Source: Lautropia dentalis (GTDB lineage Bacteria > Pseudomonadota > Gammaproteobacteria > Burkholderiales > Burkholderiaceae_E). Taken from it: DNA of 64,000 nt. The notes beneath the pieces were generated by a model that was not told where the DNA came from, made no database searches, and saw only the letters and a list, made by a program, of their open reading frames with translations. The stretch spans positions 1,566,078 to 1,630,077 of the forward strand of contig NZ_RRUE01000001.1 of the NCBI RefSeq assembly GCF_003892345.1, read 5' to 3'. The position numbers and the translations under genes are program-made. Shown here piece by piece: positions 8,846 to 16,901 of the stretch (the first letter of the stretch is position 1; each line of letters opens with the position of its first letter).

Positions 8846-8895
8846 GGTCGTGGGGTCGTGGGGTCGTGGGGTCGTGGGGTCGTGGGGTCGTGGGG
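8846..8895 (+). repeat. Six-copy GGTCGTGG tandem repeat, G-quadruplex-forming candidate
   Basis: Six exact copies of the octamer GGTCGTGG run from 8846 to 8893. The result is six runs of GGGG (first 8852-8855, last 8892-8895) separated by TCGT. Four-guanine tracts with four-base loops are a strong G-quadruplex pattern on the + strand, i.e. in the acoC mRNA 3' region and upstream of ybaK. Perfect copies imply recent or ongoing slippage. Confidence 0.9.
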
Positions 8896-9021
8896 CGTGA
8901 GGCGTGGGGGTGAGACCGTTGCGCCCCTGCTGTTGCGGGGAATGGCCGCCGAAAGTCCATGTTCGTGTCCAGACTGCGGGCAGGCGTGGTTACACTATGC
9001 CCCGTATCAGGACACACCCCC

Positions 9022-9504
9022 ATGGCCAAAGCAGACTACCCCGTTACCACCGCCGTGCGCTTTCTCCGGGCGCACGGCATCGACTTCATTCCCCACGTGT
9101 ACGAGTACGAAGAGCACGGCGGCACGGCCCAGGCCGCCCGTGAAGTGGAGGCGCCGGAGCATGAGGTCATCAAGACCATCGTGCTGGAAAATGAACAGAA
9201 AAAGGGCCTGATCGTGCTGATGCACGGTGGCCGGCAGATTTCCACGCGCAACCTGGCGCGCGAGCTGGGCATGAAGCACATCGAGCCTGCCGACCCGAGG
9301 CAGGCCAACAAATGGACCGGCTATCTGGTGGGGGGTACCAGCCCGTTCGGCACGAAGACGAAGCTGCCGGTGTATGTGGAGCGTACCATTCTGGATCTGC
9401 CGCGGATTTTCATCAATGGCGGCAAGCGCGGGTTTCAGGTGGAGATTTCACCGGCCGCGCTGAAGGCGCTCGATGCGCAGCCGGTGAGTGTGGCGACGGA
9501 GTGA
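9022..9504 (+). CDS. ybaK: Cys-tRNA(Pro)/Cys-tRNA(Cys) deacylase YbaK
   Basis: Protein of about 160 residues in the YbaK/EbsC family, which hydrolyses mischarged Cys-tRNA(Pro) in trans and so protects translation fidelity. GTAQAAREV, the conserved lysine in VIKTIVLEN and VGGTSPFGTKTKLPVYVE are family hallmarks. The start at 9022 (MAKADYP) matches the family length; the frame is open further upstream but would run through the end of the G-rich repeat region without conservation. It converges on the hydrolase-OsmC gene with a 93 bp gap that contains an inverted repeat. Confidence 0.93.
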   Translation: MAKADYPVTTAVRFLRAHGIDFIPHVYEYEEHGGTAQAAREVEAPEHEVIKTIVLENEQKKGLIVLMHGGRQISTRNLARELGMKHIEPADPRQANKWTGYLVGGTSPFGTKTKLPVYVERTILDLPRIFINGGKRGFQVEISPAALKALDAQPVSVATE

Positions 9505-9553
9505 GCAAGATGACAGGTTTCTGACAGGGGCTGCCCGGTTGCCATGTGCCAGA

Positions 9554-9583
9554 ACAGGACCGGCTGCTGTTTGCCAGTCCTGT
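9554..9583. terminator. Inverted repeat between converging genes
   Basis: ACAGGAC (9554-9560) and GTCCTGT (9577-9583) form a perfect 7-bp stem with a 16-base loop between the converging ybaK and hydrolase-OsmC genes. There is no T-tract, so assignment as a terminator rests on position. Confidence 0.35.
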
Positions 9584-9597
9584 GCAGGGGTGAAGAT

Positions 9598-11031
9598 TCA
9601 CCCCACCAGCTGCGTCGTGATCCGGATCCGCACCGTCAGCGTTTTGTGCACCGGGCACTTGTCGGCAATCTCCAGCAGCCGCTGGCGCTCGGCATCGCTC
9701 AGCTCGCCTTTCAGCGTGATCTGGCGCTCGAACACGTCCTCGGTCTGGGTACTGCCATGGCTGGCAGCCCCCGCTGTGGAGGATGATTCCGCACTTCCGG
9801 TGCTCCCTGCCGGCAGGGTCTCGCGCCGGTGCACCAGATCCACCACCACATCATCGAGCTTCATTCCCTTGCGGTTGGCGTACATGCGGATGGTCATCGA
9901 GGTGCAGGCACCCAGCGACGAGAGCAGCAGCGCGTAGGGGTCGGGCCCCAGATCGCTGCCGCCCATGCGTACGGGCTCATCGGCCAGCCAGGTGTGGCGG
10001 CCAGCCTGGATGCCACGCAGGAATCTGTGATTCAGTTCCGTCAGGCGCACGGTACCAGCCGGCAGGTTCGGATCGAACGGAATGGTTGGCACGTCCAGTG
10101 CGTCCCGGGTTGCCGGGGAAGCGAAGGGGGCAGAGGAGGCAGCGGATTCTCCCGACGTTGCGCCAGCCGGTGACGCAGCGGCCTGTGACGCAGGTGTGCC
10201 TGTGGCGGCGCGGGATGCATCCGCCGGTGGCTGTGTGCCCCCATCCTGGAAACTGCGCGCGGCAGCCGCCAGCGCCCCCGGTGTCACATAGCGCGAGGCC
10301 CAGGCAACGATGCAGCTGGCCACGTATTCGGCGTCCTGTGCGTTGCTGAGCAGGTGGTCGGCGTCGTCCAGCGAGATGAAGCTCTTGGGGTGACGGGCCG
10401 CCTCGTAGATTTTCTGGGCCTGCTCGATGTGGACGGTGGCGTCCTTTGGCGAATGGAATACCAGCAGGGCCTTGCCCAGCTGGGCGATGCGGCTGGCCTG
10501 ATTCTGTTCGGCCACGTCGTCCAGAAACTGACGCTTGATGGTGAAGGGGCGACCGGCCAGCGAGACGGTGGACTGGCCCTCCGTGCGGATGGTGTCCACG
10601 CTGCCGCTGAACTGGCGCAGGATGTGGCTGGCCTCGGCCGGGGCGGCAATGGTGGCCACGGCTTTTGCCTCCGGCACGGCGTGAGCGGCGGCGAGCACGG
10701 CGGCGCCGCCCAGACTGTGGCCGATCAGCAGGGCAGGGGCCTGGTGGTTCTGGCGCAGCCAGTCGGCGGCGGCCAGCAGATCGGCCACGTTGGAAGAGAA
10801 GTTGCTGTCGGCAAAATCGCCGTCGCTGCCGCCCAGACCGGTGAAGTCGAAGCGCAGCACGGCTACGCCGCGGTCATGCAGCGCACGGCTGATGCGGGCG
10901 GCGGCCTTGATGTCCTTGCCGCAGGTGAAGCAGTGCGCAAAGAGGGCAAAGGCGGTGGGAGATTCGGGCAGTTCGAGCACGCCGGCCAGCTGGTGGCCCT
11001 GGGCGTTCGGGAAAGTGATGCGATTGATCAT
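9598..11031 (-). CDS. Alpha/beta hydrolase fused to an OsmC-like domain
   Basis: Fusion protein of about 477 residues. Residues 1-255 are an alpha/beta hydrolase with GHSLGG (nucleophile S106) and a DADHLL histidine near 226. Residues 255-315 are an Ala/Ser/Thr/Pro-rich linker. Residues 320-477 are an OsmC/Ohr-like domain with LGACTSMT (Cys about 376) and KCPVHKTL (second Cys), the two thiols used to reduce organic hydroperoxides. The fusion is known in other proteobacteria. The ATG at 11031 begins MINRITFP; the open frame extends upstream without conservation. A role in detoxifying or hydrolysing lipid peroxides is inferred. Confidence 0.9.
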   Translation of the reverse strand: MINRITFPNAQGHQLAGVLELPESPTAFALFAHCFTCGKDIKAAARISRALHDRGVAVLRFDFTGLGGSDGDFADSNFSSNVADLLAAADWLRQNHQAPALLIGHSLGGAAVLAAAHAVPEAKAVATIAAPAEASHILRQFSGSVDTIRTEGQSTVSLAGRPFTIKRQFLDDVAEQNQASRIAQLGKALLVFHSPKDATVHIEQAQKIYEAARHPKSFISLDDADHLLSNAQDAEYVASCIVAWASRYVTPGALAAAARSFQDGGTQPPADASRAATGTPASQAAASPAGATSGESAASSAPFASPATRDALDVPTIPFDPNLPAGTVRLTELNHRFLRGIQAGRHTWLADEPVRMGGSDLGPDPYALLLSSLGACTSMTIRMYANRKGMKLDDVVVDLVHRRETLPAGSTGSAESSSTAGAASHGSTQTEDVFERQITLKGELSDAERQRLLEIADKCPVHKTLTVRIRITTQLVG

Positions 11032-11377
11032 GGCGGCGACTTTGGCGGAAGGAGAAAAGCATGTGTCCTTTTTGGTCGCCGCGCCATCCGGTTCTCTTAC
11101 AGGGACGGCCCGGGCCGGTGAGCGGCCGCCGGACGTGGCGCAGGGACCGCATGGGGCCGTGCGTCCCGCCGGTACGTCACAGCCCGGCACGCCTCAGGTG
11201 ATGAGCGCGAGTTTGCGGGTGTGGGGAGTCATGAGAAAAATCTCCTTCGACGGGGTGTTGCAGGGATCCTCCGGCCACTGTGTCCGGATAACCACAGCCA
11301 GTATGGAGGCTTCGGGACGGGCTGTGGGCGTTTTTGGCCAGGATCCCGGCAAAACAGGGAGGGGTTGCAGTGGCAGC

Positions 11378-11407
11378 GGGGACGCATGAGTCCCTGACGC
11401 ACGCCAG
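11378..11407 (+). repeat. Dispersed repeat family 1 copy
   Basis: GGGGACGCATGAGTCC followed by CTGACGCACGCCAG. It matches the family at about 23 of 27 positions by eye. Confidence 0.65.
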
Positions 11408-11424
11408 CCACGCCCTGGCGTGCG
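11398..11424. terminator. Perfect 10-bp hairpin in DUF1841 downstream region
   Basis: CGCACGCCAG (11398-11407) and CTGGCGTGCG (11415-11424) are perfect reverse complements around a 7-base loop. It lies 55 bp after the DUF1841 stop on the minus strand and could terminate that gene, although no T-tract is seen. Confidence 0.45.
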
Positions 11425-11479
11425 CTATCGATATTGAGCACAACACGCCTCACCCTAACCCACGCCAGCCACGCTCTCT

Positions 11480-11929
11480 CTAGCCCTGTACCGGAGGCAG
11501 GCCGGCCCGCTGCCGCAGGGCGTTCACATAGGCGCTGGCATCCAGCGGGCGTCCGTGGCGCTGCGACTGCCACAGGGCCTCGACCAGGCATTCCTGGGCC
11601 TGGTGGGCGGCGTCATGGGCACTGCCCAGCTGGCGCTCCAGTACGTCCATGGCCTCGCGGATGCCCCGCGGCTGGTCGATGGCGCGCTGTTCGGAAATGG
11701 CCAGGTGCAGCGACAGGTGCAGGAAGGGGTTGCTCCGGCCGGCCTCCGGGCTGTATTCGGCCTCCAGCGCCCGGTTCACGTCGGCCAGCTCTTCGTGATA
11801 CTCGGGGTGCTGCCTGATCCATTCCCAGGCCACCATCTCCAGTGGTTCCATGGGGGTGCCGTTCTGATGTTTGTTCCAGATGCCGCAGAAGTAGCGGCGG
11901 ACGTCGGCGACGGAGGGGTTGAAGAGCAT
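11480..11929 (-). CDS. DUF1841 family protein
   Basis: Protein of 149 residues that I recognise as DUF1841: it starts MLFNPSVADVRRYF, continues with the conserved WEWIRQHPEYHEEL and NPFLHLSLHLAISEQ blocks, and ends in a helical segment. It is all-alpha and cytoplasmic with no known function. In betaproteobacteria it is often found near nth and rsxB, as here (the next gene upstream, 177 bp away on the same strand, is nth), so they may share a transcript. The full length agrees with the family. Confidence 0.86.
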   Translation of the reverse strand: MLFNPSVADVRRYFCGIWNKHQNGTPMEPLEMVAWEWIRQHPEYHEELADVNRALEAEYSPEAGRSNPFLHLSLHLAISEQRAIDQPRGIREAMDVLERQLGSAHDAAHQAQECLVEALWQSQRHGRPLDASAYVNALRQRAGLPPVQG

Positions 11930-12106
11930 GGTGGCGGGGGATGAAAACGCGGGGATGAGGGGATGGTGCTGGCTGGACAGACCGTTTGACCATCAGGGGG
12001 CGTCCGGTGCAGGACGGGCTGTTCAGTGGGGGAGCGGGGCGTCCGGCCCGTGGCCGGGACTGTATGGTGCCGAAGTCGTCCGGGTCCTGGGCAGGGCTTC
12101 GTGGCG

Positions 12107-12775
12107 TCATGGCCCCTGGTCCAGCGCCGACCTGCGGGGTGGGGGCAGCGTCTTGGGCTCGAAGGCGCAGAGGTCGCTGATGGGGCAGCGCCAGCATTCG
12201 GGCGTGCGGGCCTTGCAGATGTAGCGGCCGTGCAGGATCAGCCAGTGGTGGGCGTGCAGCCGGTATTCCTTCGGCACCACTTTCAGCAGCTTCTGTTCCA
12301 CCTCGTCCACGTTCCGGCCGGGGGCCAGGCCGGTGCGGTTGGATACGCGGAAGGTGTGGGTGTCCACGGCGATGGTGGGGTGCCCGAAGGCCACGTTCAG
12401 GATGACGTTGGCGGTCTTGCGGCCCACGCCGGGCAGGGCTTCGAGGGCCTCGCGGTTATCCGGTACCTCGCCGCCATGCTGGTCGATGAGGATCTGGCTC
12501 ATGGTCAGCAGGTTCTTTGCCTTGTTGCGAAAGAGCCCGATGGTGCGGATGGTGTCGGTGATGCGCTCCAGCCCCAGTCCGACCATGGCCTGTGGGGTGG
12601 GGGCCAGCGGAAAGAGCCGCCGGGTGACGAGGTTGACACTTTTGTCGGTGGCCTGGGCGGACATCAGCACGGCGGCCAGCAGCTGGTAGGGGCTGCCGTA
12701 CTCCAGCTCGGTCTCGGGTTCGGGGTTGGCCGCGGCCAGGCGGCGGAACATCTCCAGCCGGTGCTTTGGGCTCAT
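12107..12775 (-). CDS. nth: Endonuclease III
   Basis: DNA glycosylase/AP lyase of 222 residues that removes oxidised pyrimidines in base-excision repair. The helix-hairpin-helix LPGVGRKTANV carries the catalytic lysine K120, and AVDTH supplies the aspartate D138, the same numbers as in E. coli Nth. The C-terminal 4Fe-4S motif is C-x6-C-x2-C-x5-C (ICKARTPECWRCPISDLC). The start codon overlaps the rsxB stop by four bases (ATGA type), so the two are translationally coupled; a ferredoxin-like neighbour suits an Fe-S repair enzyme, though that link is inference. Confidence 0.97.
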   Translation of the reverse strand: MSPKHRLEMFRRLAAANPEPETELEYGSPYQLLAAVLMSAQATDKSVNLVTRRLFPLAPTPQAMVGLGLERITDTIRTIGLFRNKAKNLLTMSQILIDQHGGEVPDNREALEALPGVGRKTANVILNVAFGHPTIAVDTHTFRVSNRTGLAPGRNVDEVEQKLLKVVPKEYRLHAHHWLILHGRYICKARTPECWRCPISDLCAFEPKTLPPPRRSALDQGP

Positions 12776-13557
12776 TCGGCAGCCGGCCGGGGGTGGGCCG
12801 GTTTCATGCGGGCACGGATGGCGGCCAGTCGCCGGGCCTTCTCGTCGGTGCTGGCGAGCGCAATGTTAGGGTCGCGGCTGGCGGTTTCGGCCCTTCCTGC
12901 CTCCACCCGTATTTTTGCCCCTCCTGTCTCTTCTGGCCTTTCTGACGTTTCCGCCGTTTCCGTCCCGATGGACGGGTCGATGGGCCTTGCAGCGACCGGC
13001 GAAACCGGGCGGGGGGCGGGGACGGGACGGCGTGCCTGCAGGCGATGTTCGCGGCGCTGGTGATGGCGGCGGCCGTGGCTGGCGTCGGCATCCTGCCAGG
13101 GCTGCTGCACGGGAACCAGCGAGATGCAGTCCACCGGGCACGGAGGCAGGCACAGCTCGCAGCCGGTACATCGGTCGGCCAGCACCTGATGCTGAAAGCG
13201 CGGGGCGCCGACGATGGCATCGACCGGGCAGGCGAGGATGCACTTGGTACAGCCGATGCAGTGCAGCGGGTCGATGTGCACGACGTGCCGCACGGGCATG
13301 GGGTCGAGATCGCCGGCCAGCGGCAGCGCCGGGCGCCCGAGCAGCTGCGACAGGGCCGCGATGGTGGCATCGCTGCCCGGCGGGCACCGGTTGATGGCGG
13401 CCTCGCCACTGGCGATGGCCTGCGCGTAGGCGTGGCAGTCGTCGTAGCCGCAGCGCCGGCACTGGGTCTGCGGCAGCAGCTGGTCGATGCGGTGGATGAG
13501 GGCAGTGGAAGCGGTCATCGGCGGGGATGGGGGGGTCGCGGGGATGAGTGGGTCCAT
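12772..13557 (-). CDS. rsxB: RsxB/RnfB-type electron-transport ferredoxin
   Basis: Protein of about 261 residues. An N-terminal Fe-S domain (CRRCGYDDC ... CPPG) is followed by two 4Fe-4S motifs, CIGCTKCILACPVDAI and CTGCELCLPPCPVDCI. The C-terminal 100 residues are charged, low-complexity and rich in Pro, Arg, Thr and Glu. It matches the soluble RsxB/RnfB of betaproteobacteria, which lacks the membrane anchor and the other Rnf subunits. It is coupled to nth. The ATG at 13557 lies inside a dispersed-repeat copy; the ATG at 13518 (MTAST) is an alternative. Neither has a clear ribosome-binding site. Confidence 0.88.
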   Translation of the reverse strand: MDPLIPATPPSPPMTASTALIHRIDQLLPQTQCRRCGYDDCHAYAQAIASGEAAINRCPPGSDATIAALSQLLGRPALPLAGDLDPMPVRHVVHIDPLHCIGCTKCILACPVDAIVGAPRFQHQVLADRCTGCELCLPPCPVDCISLVPVQQPWQDADASHGRRHHQRREHRLQARRPVPAPRPVSPVAARPIDPSIGTETAETSERPEETGGAKIRVEAGRAETASRDPNIALASTDEKARRLAAIRARMKPAHPRPAAE

Positions 13558-13570
13558 AACACGCGCTCGG
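13538..13570 (+). repeat. Dispersed repeat family 1 copy at the rsxB start
   Basis: GGGGATGAGTGGGTCC followed by ATAACACGCGCTC. The GTCCAT of the repeat supplies, on the minus strand, the first possible ATG of rsxB, so the repeat may have changed or extended the N-terminus. Confidence 0.6.
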
Positions 13571-13970
13571 GGCCATTGTAGCGGTCTGCTCCTGCTGCAG
13601 TGAGTCACCCCTGCCGCCGCGCGATGCGGTGGCGCGCGCCAGCGCCGGCATTCATGCGGTTCCGGTTGGAGCGTACGGCTTGCTGCTGCCAGCGCCTGCC
13701 CATGTCGTCTGCGCTGGAGCGAGCTGGCCATGTCGTCCGTACCGGGCCGGTCTGACCATGTGTCACAGAATCCGTGTGGCAAAAAGCCCGATAACCCCAC
13801 GGGGAGCAAGGCGGAATATCCCTGATGGAGAGCAGTTAATGAGAGCGGTACGCAGTCGTATAATGGTTAACCGAAAAAGACGGGATGAAAGGAGGCGCTG
13901 CTGCAGGATGGATACGAAAGGGCCAGCGGCAGGTGCGGGAGGCTTTGCCGGCGGCTGCCGGCGGGTACGG
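13558..13970. other. Intergenic region between rsxB and fdxA
   Basis: A gap of 413 bp. It contains a plus-strand TATAAT hexamer (13859-13864) next to the palindrome GGTTAACC (13865-13872), the sequence GTGTCACAGAATCC (13760-13773, sharing the centre of repeat family 2), and a GC-rich inverted repeat GCCGGC-GGCT-GCCGGC (13947-13962) just after fdxA. The only open frame here is antisense to fdxA and not credible. Confidence 0.5.
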
Positions 13971-14297
13971 TCAGTAGTCTTCGAGGAAAGGCAGCTTGTT
14001 GGGGGTGCCGTTGAGGTCGTCGGCACCCGGCAGCGGGGCCTTGCTGCGGGTGATGGCGGGCCACTTGGGCGCCTTTTCCGCGTTGAGCGGAATGAAGTTT
14101 TCCTGGTCGGCAGGAACGTCTTCTTCGGCGACAATGGCTTCTGCCGGGCATTCCGGCACGCAGACGGCACAATCGATACACTCGTCGGGGTCGATGACGA
14201 GCATGTTGGGGCCTTCGCGGAAGCAGTCCACCGGGCATACATCGACACAGTCGGTGTATTTGCAGCGGATGCAGTTATCAAGCACGATGTGGGCCAT
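13971..14297 (-). CDS. fdxA: Ferredoxin FdxA (3Fe-4S/4Fe-4S)
   Basis: Seven-iron ferredoxin of 108 residues. [26 protein letters not shown] carries the 3Fe-4S ligands and the first set of the 4Fe-4S cluster, and [16 protein letters not shown] the second. The C-terminal tail (NLNGT-like segment with KLPFLEDY) is typical of the FdxA family of alpha- and betaproteobacteria. It is a small soluble electron carrier whose partner is unknown. It diverges from pncB, with about 110 bp between the two starts, and is probably transcribed alone. Confidence 0.96.
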   Translation of the reverse strand: MAHIVLDNCIRCKYTDCVDVCPVDCFREGPNMLVIDPDECIDCAVCVPECPAEAIVAEEDVPADQENFIPLNAEKAPKWPAITRSKAPLPGADDLNGTPNKLPFLEDY

Positions 14298-14407
14298 TGC
14301 AGGATGGGAGCGAGGTAGGAAAGGATAGGGGGAGCCCCGTATGGGGGAAGGCCCGTATTTTATCCCCTTGCATGCCCGTCTGGCGATCTGAATTCATGGA
14401 AAAGTCG

Positions 14408-15634
14408 ATGATCATTGCCTCTTTACTCGATACCGACCTGTACAAGTTCACGATGATGCAGGTGGTGCTGCATCACTTTCCCGGGGCGCAGGTGGAGTAC
14501 CGCTTCAAGTGCCGCAACGAGGGGGTGGACCTGGTGCCGCTGATCCCCGACATCGAGCACCAGATCGAGGCGCTGTGCTCGCTGCGCTTCACCGAGGCGG
14601 AGCTGGACTACCTGCGGCAGTTCCGCTTCCTGAAGAGCGACTTCATCGACTTCCTGGGGCTCTTCCAGATGAACCGGAAGTACATCGCGATCAGCCCGTC
14701 GGCGGCCGGCAACGGCGAGATCGACATCGTCATCAAGGGGCCATGGCTGCACACCATCCTGTTCGAGATCCCGGTGCTGGCCATCGTCAACGAGCTGTAC
14801 TTCCGCCGCATCGCTCCCAGCCCGGACTACGCCGAGGGCCGGCACCGGCTCGACGACAAGATTGCCACCATCGTCGATGACCCCGAGATGCGCGGCATCC
14901 GCATTGCCGACTACGGCACGCGCCGGCGCTTCTCGGCGCGCTGGCAGGAGGAGGTGCTGCAGGTCTGCTCCGACCGGCTGGGCGAGGTGCTGACCGGCAC
15001 GTCGAACGTGATGCTGGCCATGCGCTACGGGCTGCGGCCGCTGGGCACGATGGCACACGAGTACCTGCAGGCCTGCCAGGCGCTGGGCCCCAGGCTGCGC
15101 GATTCGCAGATCTTCGGTTTCGAGACCTGGGCGAAGGAGTACCGCGGGGATCTGGGCATCGCACTGTCGGACGTGTACGGGCTGGATGCCTTCCTGCGCG
15201 ACTTCGACATGTACTTCTGCAAGCTATTCGACGGCGCGCGGCACGACTCGGGCGATCCGTTCGAGTGGGGCGAGCGGCTGATCCGCCACTATGCGGCCAA
15301 CCGGGTCGATCCGTCCACCAAGACACTGGTGTTCTCCGATTCGCTGACCTTCGACCTGATGAAGGCGCTGTACCTGCGCTTCCGTGACCGGGTGATCGTG
15401 CGCTTCGGCATCGGCACGAACCTGACCAATGATCTGGGCTACACGCCGCTGCAGATCGTCATCAAGATGGTGGCGTGCAATGGCCAGCCGGTGGCCAAGA
15501 TCTCCGACAACCCGGGCAAGAACATGGTGACGGACCTCGACTACCTGCAGTACCTGCGCAAGGTGTTCGACATTCCCGCCGAACTGGCGCCGGCACCGGT
15601 GTCGCCCGTGGGGCAGATTGCCGGCGGGGAGTGA
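14408..15634 (+). CDS. pncB: Nicotinate phosphoribosyltransferase
   Basis: Enzyme of about 408 residues that converts nicotinate, PRPP and ATP to nicotinate mononucleotide in NAD salvage. [14 protein letters not shown] at the N-terminus, [33 protein letters not shown] (with the histidine phosphorylated in the family) and [11 protein letters not shown] are diagnostic. The ATG at 14408 gives the usual [10 protein letters not shown] start and has GGAAAAG before it; the ATG at 14396 adds four residues and cannot be excluded. It stands alone between fdxA (divergent) and a converging outer-membrane protein gene. Confidence 0.96.
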   Translation: MIIASLLDTDLYKFTMMQVVLHHFPGAQVEYRFKCRNEGVDLVPLIPDIEHQIEALCSLRFTEAELDYLRQFRFLKSDFIDFLGLFQMNRKYIAISPSAAGNGEIDIVIKGPWLHTILFEIPVLAIVNELYFRRIAPSPDYAEGRHRLDDKIATIVDDPEMRGIRIADYGTRRRFSARWQEEVLQVCSDRLGEVLTGTSNVMLAMRYGLRPLGTMAHEYLQACQALGPRLRDSQIFGFETWAKEYRGDLGIALSDVYGLDAFLRDFDMYFCKLFDGARHDSGDPFEWGERLIRHYAANRVDPSTKTLVFSDSLTFDLMKALYLRFRDRVIVRFGIGTNLTNDLGYTPLQIVIKMVACNGQPVAKISDNPGKNMVTDLDYLQYLRKVFDIPAELAPAPVSPVGQIAGGE

Positions 15635-15657
15635 GGGTCTGCGCAAGGGACCGTGCT

Positions 15658-15700
15658 GGCAGTACCCTGAAACCATCGGGGATTCTGTGACACTGCTGCC
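15658..15700 (+). repeat. Dispersed repeat family 2 copy
   Basis: A 43-bp segment centred on CATCGGGGATTCTGTGAC. An inverted copy lies at 25044-25083 (about 36 of 40 identical by eye). Both lie just downstream of genes. Confidence 0.75.
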
Positions 15701-15776
15701 CGGACTCCACGCTTCCTGTCCGTTCCCGCTCCTCCCCGTCAATGCTGTGATACTGTCGCCCAGACTCCACACTTCC
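15685..15776 (+). repeat. Pair of 32-bp direct repeats
   Basis: 15685-15716 and 15745-15776 match at about 27 of 32 bases (shared blocks CTGTGA, CCAGACTCCAC/CCGGACTCCAC and CTTCC), 60 bp apart. They fill most of the gap between the converging pncB and barrel genes and overlap the right part of the family 2 copy. Confidence 0.7.
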
Positions 15777-15806
15777 GGAGAGGGCACGCGCTGTCGCCTG
15801 CTGTGT

Positions 15807-16901
15807 TCAGAAGAACAGCCGGATGCCCAGCAGCACGAGGCTCTCGGGGCTGGCGCTGCCCGACTCGGCCGCGTAGCGGCTCTCGGCGAAGGTGGCCATG
15901 TCGCGCGACAGGCGCGAGGTCAGGCCCAAGCCGATCATGCCATGCGTCTTGTAGCGCTGCCTGATGCTGCCGGTGCCCTCGGTGATCTGGTGGCGCAGTT
16001 CCAGCTGCAGGCGCGGCTGGATCGAACCCAGAAACCCGAACCAGTCGGTCTCCATGATGCTGCCGAACGACAGGCTCGAAAGCTGCCGGTTGCTGCGCAG
16101 GCCCTGTCCCTGGAGGCTGTCGCTGTCGAGCTGGGTGGCCACGAGGTCGTAGCGGCTGTAGGGCGAGAAGGTCCAGCCGAGGAGATTCTGCGGTGCCCGG
16201 TTGATTTCCAGACTCAAGGCCTGGGAGTGGCCGGAGATGCCCAGACCCGGTGCCGTGTAGCCCTTCAGGAATTCGTGGCGGGCGCGGTGGGCGCCCAGCG
16301 AGATGCTCATGTCGACCAGGACGGCCGGCAGGGGCTGCAGCGACAGATAGGCCGACAGCAGGGTGCCCGAAGCCTTGCGGGTGCTGATGCGCCCGGCGGC
16401 AAAGCCGATGGCCACGTCCTCGTTGACCTGCTGGTCACTGCCGATCATGGTGTCGGGGGTGGTCAGCCCCAGGCCACTGCTGTTGTTGATGCTGTAGAGC
16501 GTGCCGCGCACGTACACATTGGTCTTGCCCGGGGCGCTGTTGAGCAGGCGGGCGTAGCCGGGTTGCGGGCTGCTGGCCACGGTCAGCGGGATGCTGCTGG
16601 CACGGTCCTTGAGCTGCAGCTGGTTCTGGAAGCGCGGCACGTCGCGGCTGCTGGCCTTGGCCAGCCGTTTCTGGCGGGCGCGGATCTGTGCCTGGTGGGT
16701 GGTGATACCACCCTGGGCCTGGTCGAGAAACGATTGCGAGGCCTTTTCCTGGCTGGCGACCCAGTCGGCCTCCGTGGCATGGGCAAGGGCAGGCAGGGTC
16801 AGCAGCATCGCCAGGAGCAGGGGAGCGGTGGGGCGTCCGGTAAACTTCGACCGGCCGGCGATGAGGACCGGTGGACGCGAGGGCGATGCAGGGGCGAACA
16901 T
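15807..16901 (-). CDS. Putative outer-membrane beta-barrel (autotransporter-domain-like) protein
   Basis: Protein of 364 residues with a secretion signal (hydrophobic LLLAMLLTLPALAHA near 28-42). A short helical region rich in Gln/Arg/Lys follows (about 45-100), then about 260 residues of alternating strands ending in LLGIRLFF, the C-terminal aromatic expected of a barrel inserted by the BAM complex. Phrases such as AIGFAAGRISTRKASGTLLSAYLSLQPLPAVLVDMS resemble autotransporter translocator domains, but there is no long passenger. I do not recognise a specific family. It could be a stand-alone barrel or a reduced autotransporter. It converges with pncB. Confidence 0.65.
   Translation of the reverse strand: MFAPASPSRPPVLIAGRSKFTGRPTAPLLLAMLLTLPALAHATEADWVASQEKASQSFLDQAQGGITTHQAQIRARQKRLAKASSRDVPRFQNQLQLKDRASSIPLTVASSPQPGYARLLNSAPGKTNVYVRGTLYSINNSSGLGLTTPDTMIGSDQQVNEDVAIGFAAGRISTRKASGTLLSAYLSLQPLPAVLVDMSISLGAHRARHEFLKGYTAPGLGISGHSQALSLEINRAPQNLLGWTFSPYSRYDLVATQLDSDSLQGQGLRSNRQLSSLSFGSIMETDWFGFLGSIQPRLQLELRHQITEGTGSIRQRYKTHGMIGLGLTSRLSRDMATFAESRYAAESGSASPESLVLLGIRLFF

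Larger units (their letters stand above)
11032..11479. other. Intergenic region upstream of the hydrolase-OsmC gene
   Basis: Holds 448 bp with no credible gene. It contains a copy of the dispersed repeat (11378-11407) whose end forms a perfect 10-bp hairpin (11398-11424), and a second partial CACGCCAGCCACGC at about 11461-11474. The promoter of the minus-strand hydrolase gene should lie at the left end, but I could not identify it. Confidence 0.55.

Noticed and set aside
6618-9029. Very long open frame antisense to acoABC (about 800 codons)
   Set aside because: It is the shadow of three well-conserved aco genes on the other strand; its translation has no recognisable motif and is rich in His/Gln/Arg as expected for an antisense of GC-rich coding DNA.
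13629-14318. Plus-strand gene covering the rsxB-fdxA gap, with AAAGGAGG before an internal ATG (13908)
   Set aside because: Most of it is antisense to fdxA and the translation is not protein-like; the ribosome-binding-like sequence is probably chance.
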